DNA from: Ustilago trichophora
Lineage: Eukaryota; Basidiomycota; Ustilaginomycetes; Ustilaginales; Ustilaginaceae
Length of the DNA: 64,000 bases
Direction of reading: 5' to 3'
NCBI GenBank assembly: GCA_900323505.1
Contig: OOIN01000008.1
Location: forward strand, 62,001 to 126,000
The position numbers and the translations under genes are program-made. The stretch's first letter is position 1, and each line of letters opens with the position of its first letter. Shown here one piece after another: positions 1-10,464 of the stretch. Under the pieces are notes generated by a model. That model did no database searches. It was given only the letters and a program-made list of their open reading frames with translations, and had not been told where the DNA came from.

Positions 1-1
1 T

Positions 2-136
2 ACACCTGCAGAGCCAAGTATCACCAACAATATCGATCCTGAACTGTCTCTCGACGCCATCAATGACGATGACCTTGGTGGCTTTGGTTTCTTTGATATC
101 ATGCCAGTAGCAAGCTCATCACGCGTCCGACTTTGA
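2..136 (+). CDS. C-terminal end of an unidentified protein (5' part outside window)
   Basis: Frame 2 is open from the window edge to a TGA at 134-136 and gives a 44-residue tail beginning TPAEPSITNN and ending SSRVRL. It has an acidic, Gly/Phe-rich patch (DDDLGGFGFF) that looks like a genuine protein terminus rather than noise. The next gene (RSA3) is on the opposite strand, so this would be a convergent pair. I do not recognise the family. An intron or splice acceptor in this stretch cannot be excluded because the upstream sequence is missing. Confidence 0.45.
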   Translation, partial: TPAEPSITNNIDPELSLDAINDDDLGGFGFFDIMPVASSSRVRL

Positions 137-474
137 TTCTGTTTAGCTCAACATGTATCATAGCATCTCAGGAACACACCATTGAAGTTTGACTCGGATT
201 GATTCACAGACTGCTGAGATCGCGATCACGCCGAGTACTACCATCAGACTGAAAATTAAGCTCGGCGAACGCGTCGGTACTACATCCGCGTCGGTACTAC
301 TGTAATTACGTTATGGCTCACACAGGACTTTGTACAAAATGGTCAAGATGCAAGTTTGTCTCGATCAAGCACAGAGGCGAAATGCAGAACAAGGGTGATG
401 GCATGATCGCGATCACTAGTTAGTCTGGGAGTCGAGCGTGTGGGAAGCAATCGATTGAAATTGCAAGGTGTGCG
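137..474. other. Convergent 3' intergenic region with a 14-bp tandem motif
   Basis: No ORF of note. The motif CGCGTCGGTACTAC occurs at 270-283 and again at 287-300, separated by 3 bp, and a related CGAGTACTAC lies just upstream. The role is unknown; this is 3'-flanking DNA of two convergent genes. Confidence 0.5.
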
Positions 475-1502
475 CTAGCGGAGGTTCGAGGCCAGCGCCA
501 ATTCGTCCAAGGTGCCCTGATCAGCGACACTGGTTCGGTCCGATGGCTGCTGATTGGAAGCCGGAGAAGAGAAGAGTTCTGAGCCAGATGCAAGAGCATC
601 GATGAAGAGCGGGAGTCTGGTTCCACCGTCTGCGCCCAGTGTTGGTTCGCGCTGCGATGAAGAAATAAAGTTGAAGAGACAGAAGAAGTCAGTGAGAGAA
701 AATGGATGTGCGGAGTTTGTTCTTGTGGTCGACTTACAGTACGAATGGTGTCCAGCTCATCGCCAAACTCATCTGCTACTGCTTTGAGCCAAAGAGAGCG
801 GAAAGCCTGTTGCCGACGCTCGCGTTGAGCCTGTGACTGCTGCGGTGTCGAGTTTTTGCTGGTGCTGGCTGCCTTGCGTGCGGAAGATGAGGACGTCTTT
901 GCATCAACAATGTGCTGCAAGTGTCGAGGCAATCGTGGTTTTTCCGGTTCCAGCGCTTTCAGTGCACCTTGCTTGTAATTCGTGTGCTTTTTGGCTGGGA
1001 CGTTTCCTGTTGCGTGCGGATCAGGTTCAGGGGTGAGTCTGAAGACGTGTTGTCGCTTGCTTGAGGAAGACGAAGCTGGATGATCTTGCGACTCAAATGC
1101 AGCGGTGGTACGTCGCCTGATGGAACGCTTGCGACTCTCAGGAGAGTCGGATTCAGAGACGTCGGATTCTGATGATGATTCTGATGATGATGATGAGGAA
1201 GATTCGGACGAGGAGCTGGAAGAGGAGGAGGAAGACGAAGATGAGGAAGAGGAAGAAGATGAGGACGACGAGGAGGATGACAAGGATGTTCGACGTTTTC
1301 CCGCCGCTTTGACACGTCGCGCGTGTTGCTCTTCGCTATCAGAATCATCACTGCTTGATGACGAGGATGACGAGGATGACGAGGATGACGAGGAAGAATC
1401 GGAATCATCGTCGGAGGAAACAGCGAGGGTCCTTGTCTTCCTCTGTCGCTTACGACGAGGCTTGGAGGCTGCGCTGCCTCGTTTGGATCTTGCTGCCGCC
1501 AT
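475..1502 (-). CDS. RSA3: Ribosome assembly protein 3 (Rsa3-like), Ser-rich, one intron
   Basis: Two exons are predicted: 1502-738 (255 codons) and 651-475 (58 codons plus TAG). The 86-nt intron 652-737 has donor GTAAGT and acceptor GCAG and is phase 0; the protein is 313 aa. The unspliced frame would run on to 420 but loses the family signature. The C-terminal ~80 residues carry the Rsa3 pattern: LWLKAVADEFGDELDTIR, then after splicing RLPLFIDALASGSELFSS. In yeast Rsa3 is a nucleolar factor for 60S subunit maturation. The N-terminal two thirds are basic (RSKRGSAASKPRRKRQRK) and then contain long Ser runs with acidic residues, typical of nucleolar proteins. The gene is divergent from MCM2. 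The family call rests on the C-terminal domain only. Confidence 0.75.
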
Positions 1503-2211
1503 TATCTTGTGAGGTGAGCTTGACTGTGGAGAGCGAGTTGCAATGACAGTGGGAAGGTACAGGATCTGTAAGTGCGTTGAACGTCTAGGAAGAACAAGCC
1601 AAGAAGAGCCCTAAAAGGCTGAACTTTTTGCGAGCCGGAAGGGTTCAATCTGCGTGTCCGAAATCCGAGTCGAATTTGAAATCCTCTCGCACGAAAACTG
1701 GTCGCGTCAGAAATCGTTGAACGCGACTCAAGTCATTTACGCGATGAACGCGTTCTCGACGTGTAAATGAGGTTCGTGTCACAGCTTGTGGTCCAAATTT
1801 TCGGCGCGCAGAAAAGGATTGTGTGCAAGGGTGACAGGTAGAGGTTTGTGTTGTTTGGCGAGGCGCACGGCCATCACAGCTGATGGCTAAAACAAAAGCA
1901 AAGAAGAGGGGGTAGTCACGCACGCTTGTCGCGCATCACATTCCCAAATCCGTAAATCAACCAACACCTCTCTGTTCGCACAGAAAGTCAAGTGACCGTT
2001 GTCTTCCAACCTTGCTCTCTTCGTCCATCTCATCCTCGCATTCCCACTCCATCGAGTCCTTCTTTGACTGCATTTGCACAAGCTAACGCACCTGTCGCCA
2101 CTTCAACAAATCTTCTACGGACTCTACACCGTTCATCTGTTCGACACAGCCATCCAGGAGCCAACGAAAGATCAAATCAAGTTCACGTGACACTCCATAC
2201 CAACGCTCATC
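1503..2211. promoter_or_regulatory. Bidirectional RSA3/MCM2 promoter with ACGCG (MCB) cluster and TCACGTGA
   Basis: This 709-bp region separates two divergent starts. Four ACGCG cores lie within about 52 bp: TCGCGT at 1702-1707, ACGCGA at 1721-1726, ACGCGA at 1739-1744 and a full MluI box ACGCGT at 1748-1753. A palindromic TCACGTGA lies at 2183-2190, only 21 bp before the MCM2 ATG, so probably in the 5' UTR. MCB elements bind MBF (Mbp1/Swi6) and drive G1/S expression of MCM genes in yeasts. That the same happens here is inference. Confidence 0.55.
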
Positions 2212-5186
2212 ATGGTGAGTTCTCTCAAATACTTTGATTGGTGGACGTCCCGACTGAGGTACTGACTCTCTTCGCTGTCTTCGACTCGTCTTCTACGTAT
2301 CAGGCTGACTCCCAGAATAACGCAAACCGCAAGCGTCGTCGCTCGCAGCAATTGCAGCAGCGAGACGATCCTTTTGATGCTTCATCTCCATTGCCTGGTC
2401 CTTCCACAGCAACAACACCCGCGGGTCGATCCTCACCGCCTCCCTCGTCTCTGCCTCCCTCCAGTCCTCCTGCCGCATTCTCTGATTTCACCGATGGTGA
2501 GCTCGATGACGCAGACGTCGTCGATGAAGAGCAAGAGGCGAGACAGCTGGGTGATCACTTCCAGGCTAATGCTGACTCGGACGATGAGGGTGAAGACCTC
2601 TTTGGCGAGAACATGGACAACGACTACACCGAGAACGCAGCCCTCGACCGTTACGACACCACTCTTGACATCGACGATGACAACCAATACGACCAGATGG
2701 ACGCCAATGCACGTCGTCTCGCCGAACTCCGCATGAATCGCCGTGATCGCACAGAAGCTGCCACTCGTGGAAGCCGATCACGCGCTCCCGAGTTCCTTCA
2801 CAGTGACGATGGCGCGAGCGATGCCGATGACGGTGTCGCCATCCTCAACCGTCGCAGGCGACGACACTACGACGAGAATGCTGCTGGTGCCGATGCCGCT
2901 GCCTTTGCCGATGACTTGCCGCTCGAGCAGCTCGGCGACGTCAAGACCGACAGCATTGCCAGTTGGGTCGCCACCGAAAATGTTCGTAGGGCCATTGTTC
3001 GCGAGTTCCGCAACTTCCTCGTCACCTATGTCGACGAGAATGGTGTCAGTGTCTACGGTCAGCGTATCAAGACCCTTGGTGAGACCAACGCAGAGTCGCT
3101 CGAGATCTCTTTCCTCCACCTTGTCGACTCGAAAGCCATTCTCGCCTACTTCTTGGCCAACTCGCCTGCTAGCATGCTTCCCATCTTCGACGAAGTCGCC
3201 TTCGACGTCATCATGCTCTACTACCCTTCCTACGACCGCATCCACTCCGAGGTACACGTTCGTATTGCAGATCTCCCCACCTCTTCCACCCTTCGTGACC
3301 TGCGTCAAGGTCATCTCAACTCGCTGGTCCGCGTCAGCGGTGTCGTGACCCGCCGCAGTGGTGTCTTCCCGCAGCTCAAGTACGTCAAGTTCGACTGTCT
3401 TCGCTGTGGTGCTGTCCTCGGTCCTTTCTGGCAAGACGCCAACCAGGAGATCAAGATCAGCTACTGCTCCAACTGCGAGCAGCGTGGTCCTTTCCGCATC
3501 AACTCGGAGCAAACCGTCTATCGCAATTACCAGAAGATGACCCTGCAAGAGTCGCCCGGCAGCGTGCCGCCCGGTCGACTCCCACGTCACCGGGAGGTTA
3601 TCCTGCTTTGGGATCTCATCGACTCGGCCAAACCAGGCGAGGAGGTCGAAATCACCGGTGTCTACCGCAACAACTTTGATGCCTCGCTCAACACCAAGAA
3701 CGGCTTCCCAGTCTTTGCAACTGTCCTCGAAGCCAACCACATTGCCAAACGCGATGATGCCTACTCGGCCTTCCGCCTCACCGAGGAGGATGAGCGACAG
3801 ATCAAGGCACTAGCCAAGGATGAGCGCATCGGCAAGCGCATCATCAAGAGTATCGCTCCTTCCATCTACGGCCACGAGGACATCAAGACTGCTATCGCGC
3901 TTAGCCTGTTTGGTGGTGTCTCGAAGGATATTGGAGGCAAGCACCGCATCCGTGGTGATATCAACGTCCTTTTGCTCGGTGATCCAGGTACCGCCAAGTC
4001 GCAGTTCCTCAAGTATGTCGAAAAGACAGCGTCGCGAGCCGTCTTTACCACTGGTCAGGGTGCTTCCGCTGTCGGTCTCACTGCATCAGTGCGCAAAGAT
4101 CCCGTTACACGCGAATGGACACTCGAAGGAGGCGCTCTCGTTCTTGCTGACAAGGGTGTCTGTCTCATTGACGAGTTTGACAAGATGAACGACGCCGACC
4201 GAACCTCGATCCACGAAGCCATGGAGCAGCAGCAGATCAGTATCTCCAAGGCTGGTATCGTCACCACTTTGCAAGCTCGATGCGCCATCGTTGCCGCCGC
4301 CAACCCTATCCGCGGCCGATACAACCCCACGATTCCCTTTAACCAGAATGTTGAGCTGACTGAGCCCATCTTGTCGCGTTTTGATGCGCTCTGCGTAGTC
4401 AAAGATACGGTGGATCCAGTCAAGGATGACATGCTCGCTCGCTTCGTCGTGGGCTCGCACCTGCGATCGCACCCCAAGTTCGATGACGAGACCGACGAGC
4501 AGCTCGTCGCCACCTCGCTCGACGCCGACATCCTGCCGCAAGATCTCTTGAAAAAGTACATCATGTACGCTCGAGACCATGTGCGTCCTTCGCTCAACGC
4601 GCTGGACCAGGACCGCATCTCTCGTCTTTACGCTGACCTGCGTCGCGAGTCGATCTCGACCGGCAGCTTCCCCATCACAGTGCGTCACTTGGAGAGCATG
4701 ATTCGAATGGCTGAGGCGTCTGCCAAGATGCATTTGCGCGACTATGTGCGTACGGATGACATTGACGTGGCGATTCGTGCCACAGTCGAGTCGTTCGTTT
4801 CGGCCCAGAAGATGAGCGTCAAGAAGACGCTCGAGCGAGGCTTCCGTAAGTACCTGCACCAGAGCCGAGACCACGATGAGCTGCTCTCGTTCATCCTCGG
4901 TTCGATCGTCAAGGACCGCATGCGATTCGTGCAGCTCTCGACGGGCGCTCGCCGCGGTGGCGCAGCTCAATCCAGCACTGTGGTGACAGTGCCTGTGTCG
5001 GAGCTTGAGACGCGCGCCAAAGAGGTGGATGTGTTCGACATTCGACCTTACCTCGCCTCCAAGCTGTTCCAGGCGAACGGCTACACTTTCAACCCGACAG
5101 ACAGGTCGATCACCAAGACCTTTGGAGCTGGTCGCTCGGGTCTGACCGGAGGCGCCGCGACCGCTGCTGCCGCAATGGTGGCTTGA
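2212..5186 (+). CDS. MCM2: MCM2, DNA replication licensing helicase subunit, one intron
   Basis: The start codon ATG at 2212-2214 is followed at once by an 89-nt intron (2215-2303, GTGAGT...TATCAG), and exon 2 runs 2304-5186. The protein is 961 aa beginning MADSQNN. Assigned to MCM2 rather than another MCM by its acidic N-terminus with EGEDLFGENMDNDY and LDRYD, typical of Mcm2. A Cys4 zinc motif (CLRCG...CSNC) lies near residue 365, Walker A GDPGTAKSQ near 560, Walker B CLIDEFDKM near 621 and the arginine finger LSRFD near 691. It is part of the hexameric Mcm2-7 helicase loaded at origins in G1. An open frame from 2238 exists but its first 22 codons are the intron. The initiator-Met-only first exon is supported by the splice sites and Mcm2-like start, not by transcript data. 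Confidence 0.93.
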
Positions 5187-5412
5187 TGGGGCCACTGCAA
5201 CAGCTTTCTCGCATCTCGACTCTTCCAATAAACCGCTCACTTTCGTTTGATACCTTGCCGTTGTAGTGTTAGTCCGTTTCACCGTTGTCTGTTTCCTGTA
5301 TTTGCCAGCCGCGTTGCGTCCGAAATTCAAGTGCCAAGCCCCAGCTTTTCGAACGTCTGCGCACCGCAACTTGGATGAGTACCTTTCAGTTGGTCAGTCA
5401 ACCATGTTGTCA

Positions 5413-5464
<52 letters not shown>

Positions 5465-5566
5465 ATAAAAGTCATTGTCTCATTATGCGGGATGGTTGAT
5501 TTATTGAGTACAGAGGCTGAAGAGACAGAGCGCAGCAGAAGAGACAGACGCAGGCGGAAATCTTCT
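5187..5566. other. Convergent 3' region of MCM2 and FPS, with A47 homopolymer
   Basis: This 380-bp region lies between two gene 3' ends. It contains an uninterrupted run of 47 A at 5416-5462 and otherwise nothing recognisable. The run is genomic poly(dA:dT), not a retroposon tail of MCM2, since MCM2 keeps an intron. Confidence 0.7.
5416..5462. repeat. Poly(A)47 homopolymer tract
   Basis: Read directly from the sequence. Exact length is uncertain because sequencing and assembly commonly miscount homopolymers. Confidence 0.9.
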
Positions 5567-6688
5567 CTACTTGGATCGCTTGTAGACCTTCTCGAGGAAG
5601 GAGCGGAAGACTTCGCGACGGAGACCTTGCGATTCGGGGAGGCTATTGATGAGGTTGTTGATCTGTTCGTACGACTCGGCCTCGTACTTGTGGAAGCGGG
5701 CAGGAAGGTCGATGTTGGACTGGTTGTAGACCTCCTTGACGCGCTTCTCGCACTCGGGGTCCTTCTTACCGTAGTTGTCGTCGAGGATCTGGCGTTGCTC
5801 GGGTGTGGCGTTCTGAAGGGCGACGTTGATGTTCCACGAGCACTTGTTGTCAAAGATGTCGGTGCCGATTTTGCCAATCTGCTCGGGGGTGCCGTAGCAG
5901 TCGAGGAAGTCATCCTGTACCTGGAAGTACTCGCCCATGGGAAGGAGAATGTCGAGGGCCTGCTTATAGAGCGACTCGTCAGTGACACCAGCCATGCGCA
6001 TGGCGAGCGCGACGGGAAGGTAGAACGAGTAGAAGGCGGTCTTGTAGACGACAATGAGGTGGTGCTTTTGGAGAGAGAACTTGGAGAGGTCGACCGAGTC
6101 TTCGGGGGCAGTGATCAAGTCGATGAGCTGACCAAGCTCGGTCTGGAAGGTGACGTCGTGGAAGAGCTCGAGGAGCATGCCGTAGTAAGGGTCGGAGCGG
6201 AAGTGCTTCTTGAGCAAGAAGTAGATGGCGGCCTCGAGCATGAAGGCGTCGTTGATGGCAATGTTTCCAACACCCTCGACACGGTACCAGCAAGGCTGAC
6301 CGCGGCGAGTAACACTGGCATCCATCATGTCATCGGCGACGAGGAAGTAAGCCTGTAGAAGCTCGATGCACCAGCCGAGGATGGCGGCCTTGAGGTATTC
6401 AGGCTCGGTGAGCTGACGCGAGAGCTTGCCGGTGGAGGCATCTGTGCAGAGAAGAATCTCGACAGTGTCGACGACCGAGAGACCACGGTTGAGCTTGCCG
6501 CCGGGGGTGTTGTAGTTAAGATTGCGGCGGAACCAGTCAATGGCGTCAGCAGGCATGTTTTCGGAGGCGAGGTAAGCAGTGAGCTCCTCGACAAGCAGAG
6601 GGAAGACAGCTTCGAATCGCTTGCGCTTCTGGATCTTGAGCTGGGCCTTGTCGGCCAAGGCCTGAGAATCAACGTTGGAGGCGGACAT
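5567..6688 (-). CDS. ERG20: Farnesyl diphosphate synthase
   Basis: Intronless, 373 aa, beginning MSASNVDSQA. It condenses IPP with DMAPP and then GPP to give farnesyl diphosphate, the branch point to ergosterol, ubiquinone side chain, dolichol and prenylated proteins. The first Asp-rich motif DDMMD (around residue 119) is followed by TRRGQPCWY; the second, DDFLD, is near residue 261 with QVQ just before it. GGKLNRGLSVVD matches the conserved N-terminal IPP-binding region. The C-terminus KVYKRSK matches the basic end of eukaryotic FPP synthases. Length fits the family (340-375 aa). It is divergent from the dynactin p62 gene. Cytosolic by lack of a leader. Confidence 0.93.
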   Translation of the reverse strand: MSASNVDSQALADKAQLKIQKRKRFEAVFPLLVEELTAYLASENMPADAIDWFRRNLNYNTPGGKLNRGLSVVDTVEILLCTDASTGKLSRQLTEPEYLKAAILGWCIELLQAYFLVADDMMDASVTRRGQPCWYRVEGVGNIAINDAFMLEAAIYFLLKKHFRSDPYYGMLLELFHDVTFQTELGQLIDLITAPEDSVDLSKFSLQKHHLIVVYKTAFYSFYLPVALAMRMAGVTDESLYKQALDILLPMGEYFQVQDDFLDCYGTPEQIGKIGTDIFDNKCSWNINVALQNATPEQRQILDDNYGKKDPECEKRVKEVYNQSNIDLPARFHKYEAESYEQINNLINSLPESQGLRREVFRSFLEKVYKRSK

Positions 6689-7108
6689 GATTGTTTGACT
6701 CTATCGTTGTACGTTGACGAGGAGTTTGGGTGATGATAATGATGATGATACTGAGTCAAAAGGCAGGACAGCAACGACGCGAGAAGAATCGCAATATTTT
6801 AGAGACTTGCGTGTTGGACTCTGTTCCAAAGTGGTCTGATGCCTGCTCCTTGCTCCTCTTTTGGCTTTCTTCCCAAGCGCTACGCGAGCTGCGAATCGCA
6901 CACCGCGCGAAACGCAACGAACCCGCATGTTAAATCGCATCACTCTATGTACTTGCTGGAAGATCTTGCTGCTTGGTGAATGCGTGTCGTTGGACGTGGC
7001 ACAGATCAACACTTCAACACACCAACACCTCCTACACCTTTGTGTACTGTCGTCCATCGCACACACGCCTTCTAGCCTCTGAGGCGGCAGAGACACTGAC
7101 GGTGGACC
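6689..7108. promoter_or_regulatory. Divergent promoter region FPS / dynactin p62
   Basis: This 420-bp region lies between two start codons. A run of GATAATGATGATGATA close to the FPS start offers GATA cores, and CT-rich patches precede the dynactin start. No canonical element can be assigned with confidence. Confidence 0.4.
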
Positions 7109-9595
7109 ATGGCGTCTCCACACGTCCTCTACTTCTGCCCTTGCAACCAGGCTCACTCTAACTCGGCCTCCACTTCATCAGCTTCGTCCTCTCGCCAGCG
7201 TCACACCTCCACCCTCGCTTCACCACCGCCTGGCTTGCCAGCTTACTCTCCCGCTTCCCGCTACGCATTCCATCCGCTCGAGTCCCTCTACTTCTGCGAT
7301 GAATGCGACGAGATCAGATGCAACCGCTGCGTCACTGTAGACATTTCTTCCTACTACTGTCCCAACTGTCTCTTCGAGGTTCCAGGGGCCAGCGTCAAGG
7401 CCGAGAAGAATCGCTGCGCGCGAAACTGTTTCGAATGCCCTTGCTGTCAACACACGCTTTCACTTCTTGCTTCCGACCTGGCTTCAGCAAGCGCACGCAG
7501 CGTCGATCTAACCGACCCGCTCGCCAGTCAAGGCGAACCGCCGTACTACCTCGGTTGCTCCTTCTGCCGATGGGATTCCAAATCGATCGGTCTTGTGTTT
7601 GAGAAACCCACAGGTCTCAGCCTACAGCTGCAACGCAATGAGGACAATGCTCCCGATGTTCTCGAGTTCGACCGACTCAAGGACCATTTCGATCCCTACC
7701 TCAAGGCGCAGACTCAAGCAGCAATCACTTCAGCTGCCATCGGTTCTGCAAGCTCTTCTCGTTCTCGCGCGTTGCCCGCTTCATCCGCCTCCACAGCACT
7801 ACCATCATCATCCAGCACAGCTACATCCAGCCGGAGTGCCAGAGCGAATGCTGCGCGGACTGCTGCTGCCGCCGCTCTGCAGTCTTCCAAGCTCGTACGT
7901 GACCTTCCGCATCTCGCCCACTCCAAGCATCTAGCCGGTACCGGTCTCGCATCGTCAAGCCGTTCAGGCCCCATCGAGCCAGACGAACTCAAAAAATATC
8001 GTGCACTGAATCCTTGGCAATCCGCTCTGGATACTCGCAGTAGCTCTAGCAGTCACTCGTCACCGACCATGGGTGTTATGGCAAAACGTGAGAAGCATCG
8101 AAAGGACTATGTAGCACGCATCCAACCGACTCCAAACCAGCCGTTCGCATCTCTGGACGACAAAATCTCGTCTCTTGAACAGCGTTGGTCTTCGGTGTCC
8201 ATAGCAGATCAACCTGTCCGTGCGGCTGAATTGCGTCCTACAAGAGTTCCACTCAAATCCAAGCTTTCAAAGAGATGCCCAGCTTGTCGACACATTGTCA
8301 TCAAACCAGACATTAAGGCCGCCTCGAATCGCTTCAAGATCAAGCTCGTTGCGCAAAACTTCCTGCCCGAAATCCAGATCGCTCTCGCCGCTCAGCAACC
8401 CTATCTTGATCCCCTTCGCTTCCGCTCGACTCGCACCGGTGGTTCGAGCTTGGGGGCAGGCACAGCATCCGGGTCTCTGAGGAGGAGACCTCCCTCCGTG
8501 CTCATGTCGCAAAGCGGAACTGATCCGATCGGCTCAAGTTCATCGGTCTTTGCTACGTCTCACGACGTAGATGTCAACACTCTCGTCGCAGGACAAACGT
8601 ACACCTTCCAAATCACAATCACAAATCCCTTGGATGACCCAGTACAGGTCACCATGAGCTTCGTTCGATTCGCCGACCCCGCTCATTCCAATCGCTCTGC
8701 CCAGTCCACCGCATCCGGCGGTAGAAACGGCGCAGTACAACCTCTCCCACAGCCAAGATACATCTTCTCTTCGACGAGCAGGGCTAATCCCTCAAAGGCT
8801 CCCGCTGATCAAGTTTTGGGAGATACAGGACTGCTTCACAGCAGCCAGCCGATTCATGCAGCAAAACGACCGCGGCTGGGATGGCAGGTCTACCCCTCTG
8901 CGACGAGCGTTCCATTGAATGCGTTCAACGAAGTATGGGAGCTGGAAGAGGCCGAAGATCTTTATGCTTCCAAGAACGAGTCAGGCCTACGCCGTGCCTC
9001 GGACTCCTACGATGATGCAGATACCTCTCAGCGTCGTTATGCTGTCAAGACTGCCACTGTTCGCAATCACGATGGAACCGGTCCTACAGACGAGTCTGCA
9101 TGGGTGATCCAGGAAGACGAAGACGACGAGGACGACGACGGCTACGATGACAGCGATGATGCTGAAGAACAAGGGCAAGGTGAACAGGATGGTGCTTTCT
9201 CGGACATCAACGAAGAGCAAGAAGACGGCGACCAGACTGCGAGCAAAGTTCGCGCAGCGCGCCGCAGCACAGCACAGCGCCGTCATTTAAAGGGTCCGTC
9301 GACCCTCTCGCAATCGCATACACAGCATCGTCGATCACAACTCTCCTCCGCCAGCAGCAGTCAGCGAATACCTTTCATCCAGAGAGGACATACCACTTCT
9401 CTCTACCTCGATCTTGCAATTTCCGCCAAAGACCCACCAAAGTCTGGCCCTCTGGAGCTGGCGATGCACGTCTCGTATCGCTATACCCCCGCGGCAGGTC
9501 AAGAAGGCGAGTCGGGAGCGGCCGCAGCCGGCAAGGACTTCTCTTTCTGGACGTCAATTCGACTTGGCACCGTGGTTCATGGTGATACAAGCTAA
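7109..9595 (+). CDS. Dynactin subunit 4 (p62)-like protein
   Basis: Intronless, 828 aa, starting MASPHVLYFCPCNQAH. It has the paired-Cys zinc-binding layout of the dynactin p62 family: FCPC at the N-terminus, CDECDEIRCNRC near residue 61, YYCPNC, then CARNCFECPCCQHTL and a CSFCRWDS motif; a further KRCPAC pair lies near 390. The region YLGCSFCRWDSKSIGLVFEK matches the conserved core. p62 sits at the pointed end of the Arp1 filament in dynactin and helps recruit dynein to cargo, important for long-range hyphal transport. The second half contains Ser-rich linkers and an acidic stretch (about residues 670-710), then a short conserved end. The frame extends without interruption. Confidence 0.85.
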   Translation: MASPHVLYFCPCNQAHSNSASTSSASSSRQRHTSTLASPPPGLPAYSPASRYAFHPLESLYFCDECDEIRCNRCVTVDISSYYCPNCLFEVPGASVKAEKNRCARNCFECPCCQHTLSLLASDLASASARSVDLTDPLASQGEPPYYLGCSFCRWDSKSIGLVFEKPTGLSLQLQRNEDNAPDVLEFDRLKDHFDPYLKAQTQAAITSAAIGSASSSRSRALPASSASTALPSSSSTATSSRSARANAARTAAAAALQSSKLVRDLPHLAHSKHLAGTGLASSSRSGPIEPDELKKYRALNPWQSALDTRSSSSSHSSPTMGVMAKREKHRKDYVARIQPTPNQPFASLDDKISSLEQRWSSVSIADQPVRAAELRPTRVPLKSKLSKRCPACRHIVIKPDIKAASNRFKIKLVAQNFLPEIQIALAAQQPYLDPLRFRSTRTGGSSLGAGTASGSLRRRPPSVLMSQSGTDPIGSSSSVFATSHDVDVNTLVAGQTYTFQITITNPLDDPVQVTMSFVRFADPAHSNRSAQSTASGGRNGAVQPLPQPRYIFSSTSRANPSKAPADQVLGDTGLLHSSQPIHAAKRPRLGWQVYPSATSVPLNAFNEVWELEEAEDLYASKNESGLRRASDSYDDADTSQRRYAVKTATVRNHDGTGPTDESAWVIQEDEDDEDDDGYDDSDDAEEQGQGEQDGAFSDINEEQEDGDQTASKVRAARRSTAQRRHLKGPSTLSQSHTQHRRSQLSSASSSQRIPFIQRGHTTSLYLDLAISAKDPPKSGPLELAMHVSYRYTPAAGQEGESGAAAAGKDFSFWTSIRLGTVVHGDTS

Positions 9596-10464
9596 GGTTC
9601 GGTAGCTTTGCAGACTGTGAAGAGAGGCTTCGCATGCACCATCATAACTGGCAACATAGTCTTCCGTCTTGCAAGCTTGGCGTAAGTGTCAGTAAAGAAG
9701 GCGAATTTTTCAATGCAAACGTTGTGCTGTTCGAGATCAGTGTAACACCTCTTTTGATGTGCGGTATCTGTCAACACCCCAGCACTTGCAACATGCCTAT
9801 CCCTTTTTCCTCGGATGAGGGCATGGCTGAATTCTGTGTTGATGCTCTAGCACACTCACAGAGTCTCTTCGTTGTGGAGGAAGCCTTGAGAGCGCCGTGT
9901 CAATGGCTAGGGGGCTTGGAGAGGCCTTGCGGTGTCGAGAGTGCGGAATGGCCGAGGCCAGGGTGCCGGACCAAGATCAAGGTTGTGACAAGCAAGATGT
10001 TGAAGGCCGATTGTGCCTTGCATTGTAACAGCAACTAGCTACAACACGAGGCTGTCATGGTGTTGGAGTATTACAAGCAGCTTATCACAATTGGTGTTGT
10101 CGAAGTCAAAGTGTCAGTGCGCTAAGAGATGATGGTGCAAAGAACAGGAGGCTTGAGCAACCCTGACCTGGATGAGTGCTTTGACTCGGGTAGGTGTTAC
10201 TGAACCTCACTGACACATACGGTGCGTTCAAAAACTGTCCACATAAAAGTAGCATCACCATGAATTGCCGCATTGCACCATGATATCTCAATGCTAGCAT
10301 TGAGGTAGTGACGGTTTGACTTCTTGCTCAGTAGATCAAGATTCAACATCAACGATACGATATAGCCATGGCAGACGCGCGAAGTGGGCGAGTACAAGGC
10401 ACACTACCACCATGTATTGATCAACTGAAATCGAATTAACGCCATTCTCTCGTCTACACATTTC
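9596..10464. other. 3' intergenic region, no convincing gene; contains an 18-bp perfect palindrome
   Basis: This 869-bp region lies between the convergent ends of the dynactin p62 and carnitine acetyltransferase genes. A 134-codon ORF at 9634-10038 (+) has no recognisable features. A perfect palindrome CTCAATGCTAGCATTGAG spans 10287-10304. Confidence 0.5.

Noticed and set aside
1105..1512. Asp/Glu-rich ORF opposite RSA3
   Set aside because: It is the complement of the RSA3 Ser repeats; RSA3 has a conserved C-terminus and a good intron.
4086..5369. 427-codon ORF antisense to MCM2
   Set aside because: Shadow of the conserved MCM2 coding sequence; no recognisable protein features.
5416..5462. 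Poly(A) tract as evidence that MCM2 is a retrocopy
   Set aside because: MCM2 retains an intron right after its start codon, and the tract lies 230 bp past the stop.
5285..6358. 357-codon ORF antisense to farnesyl diphosphate synthase with a poly-Lys run
   Set aside because: The poly-Lys comes from the A47 tract, and the rest mirrors the FPS gene.
9634..10038. 134-codon ORF after the dynactin p62 gene
   Set aside because: No domain, no codon signal I can distinguish from the 3' flank; not enough to call a gene.
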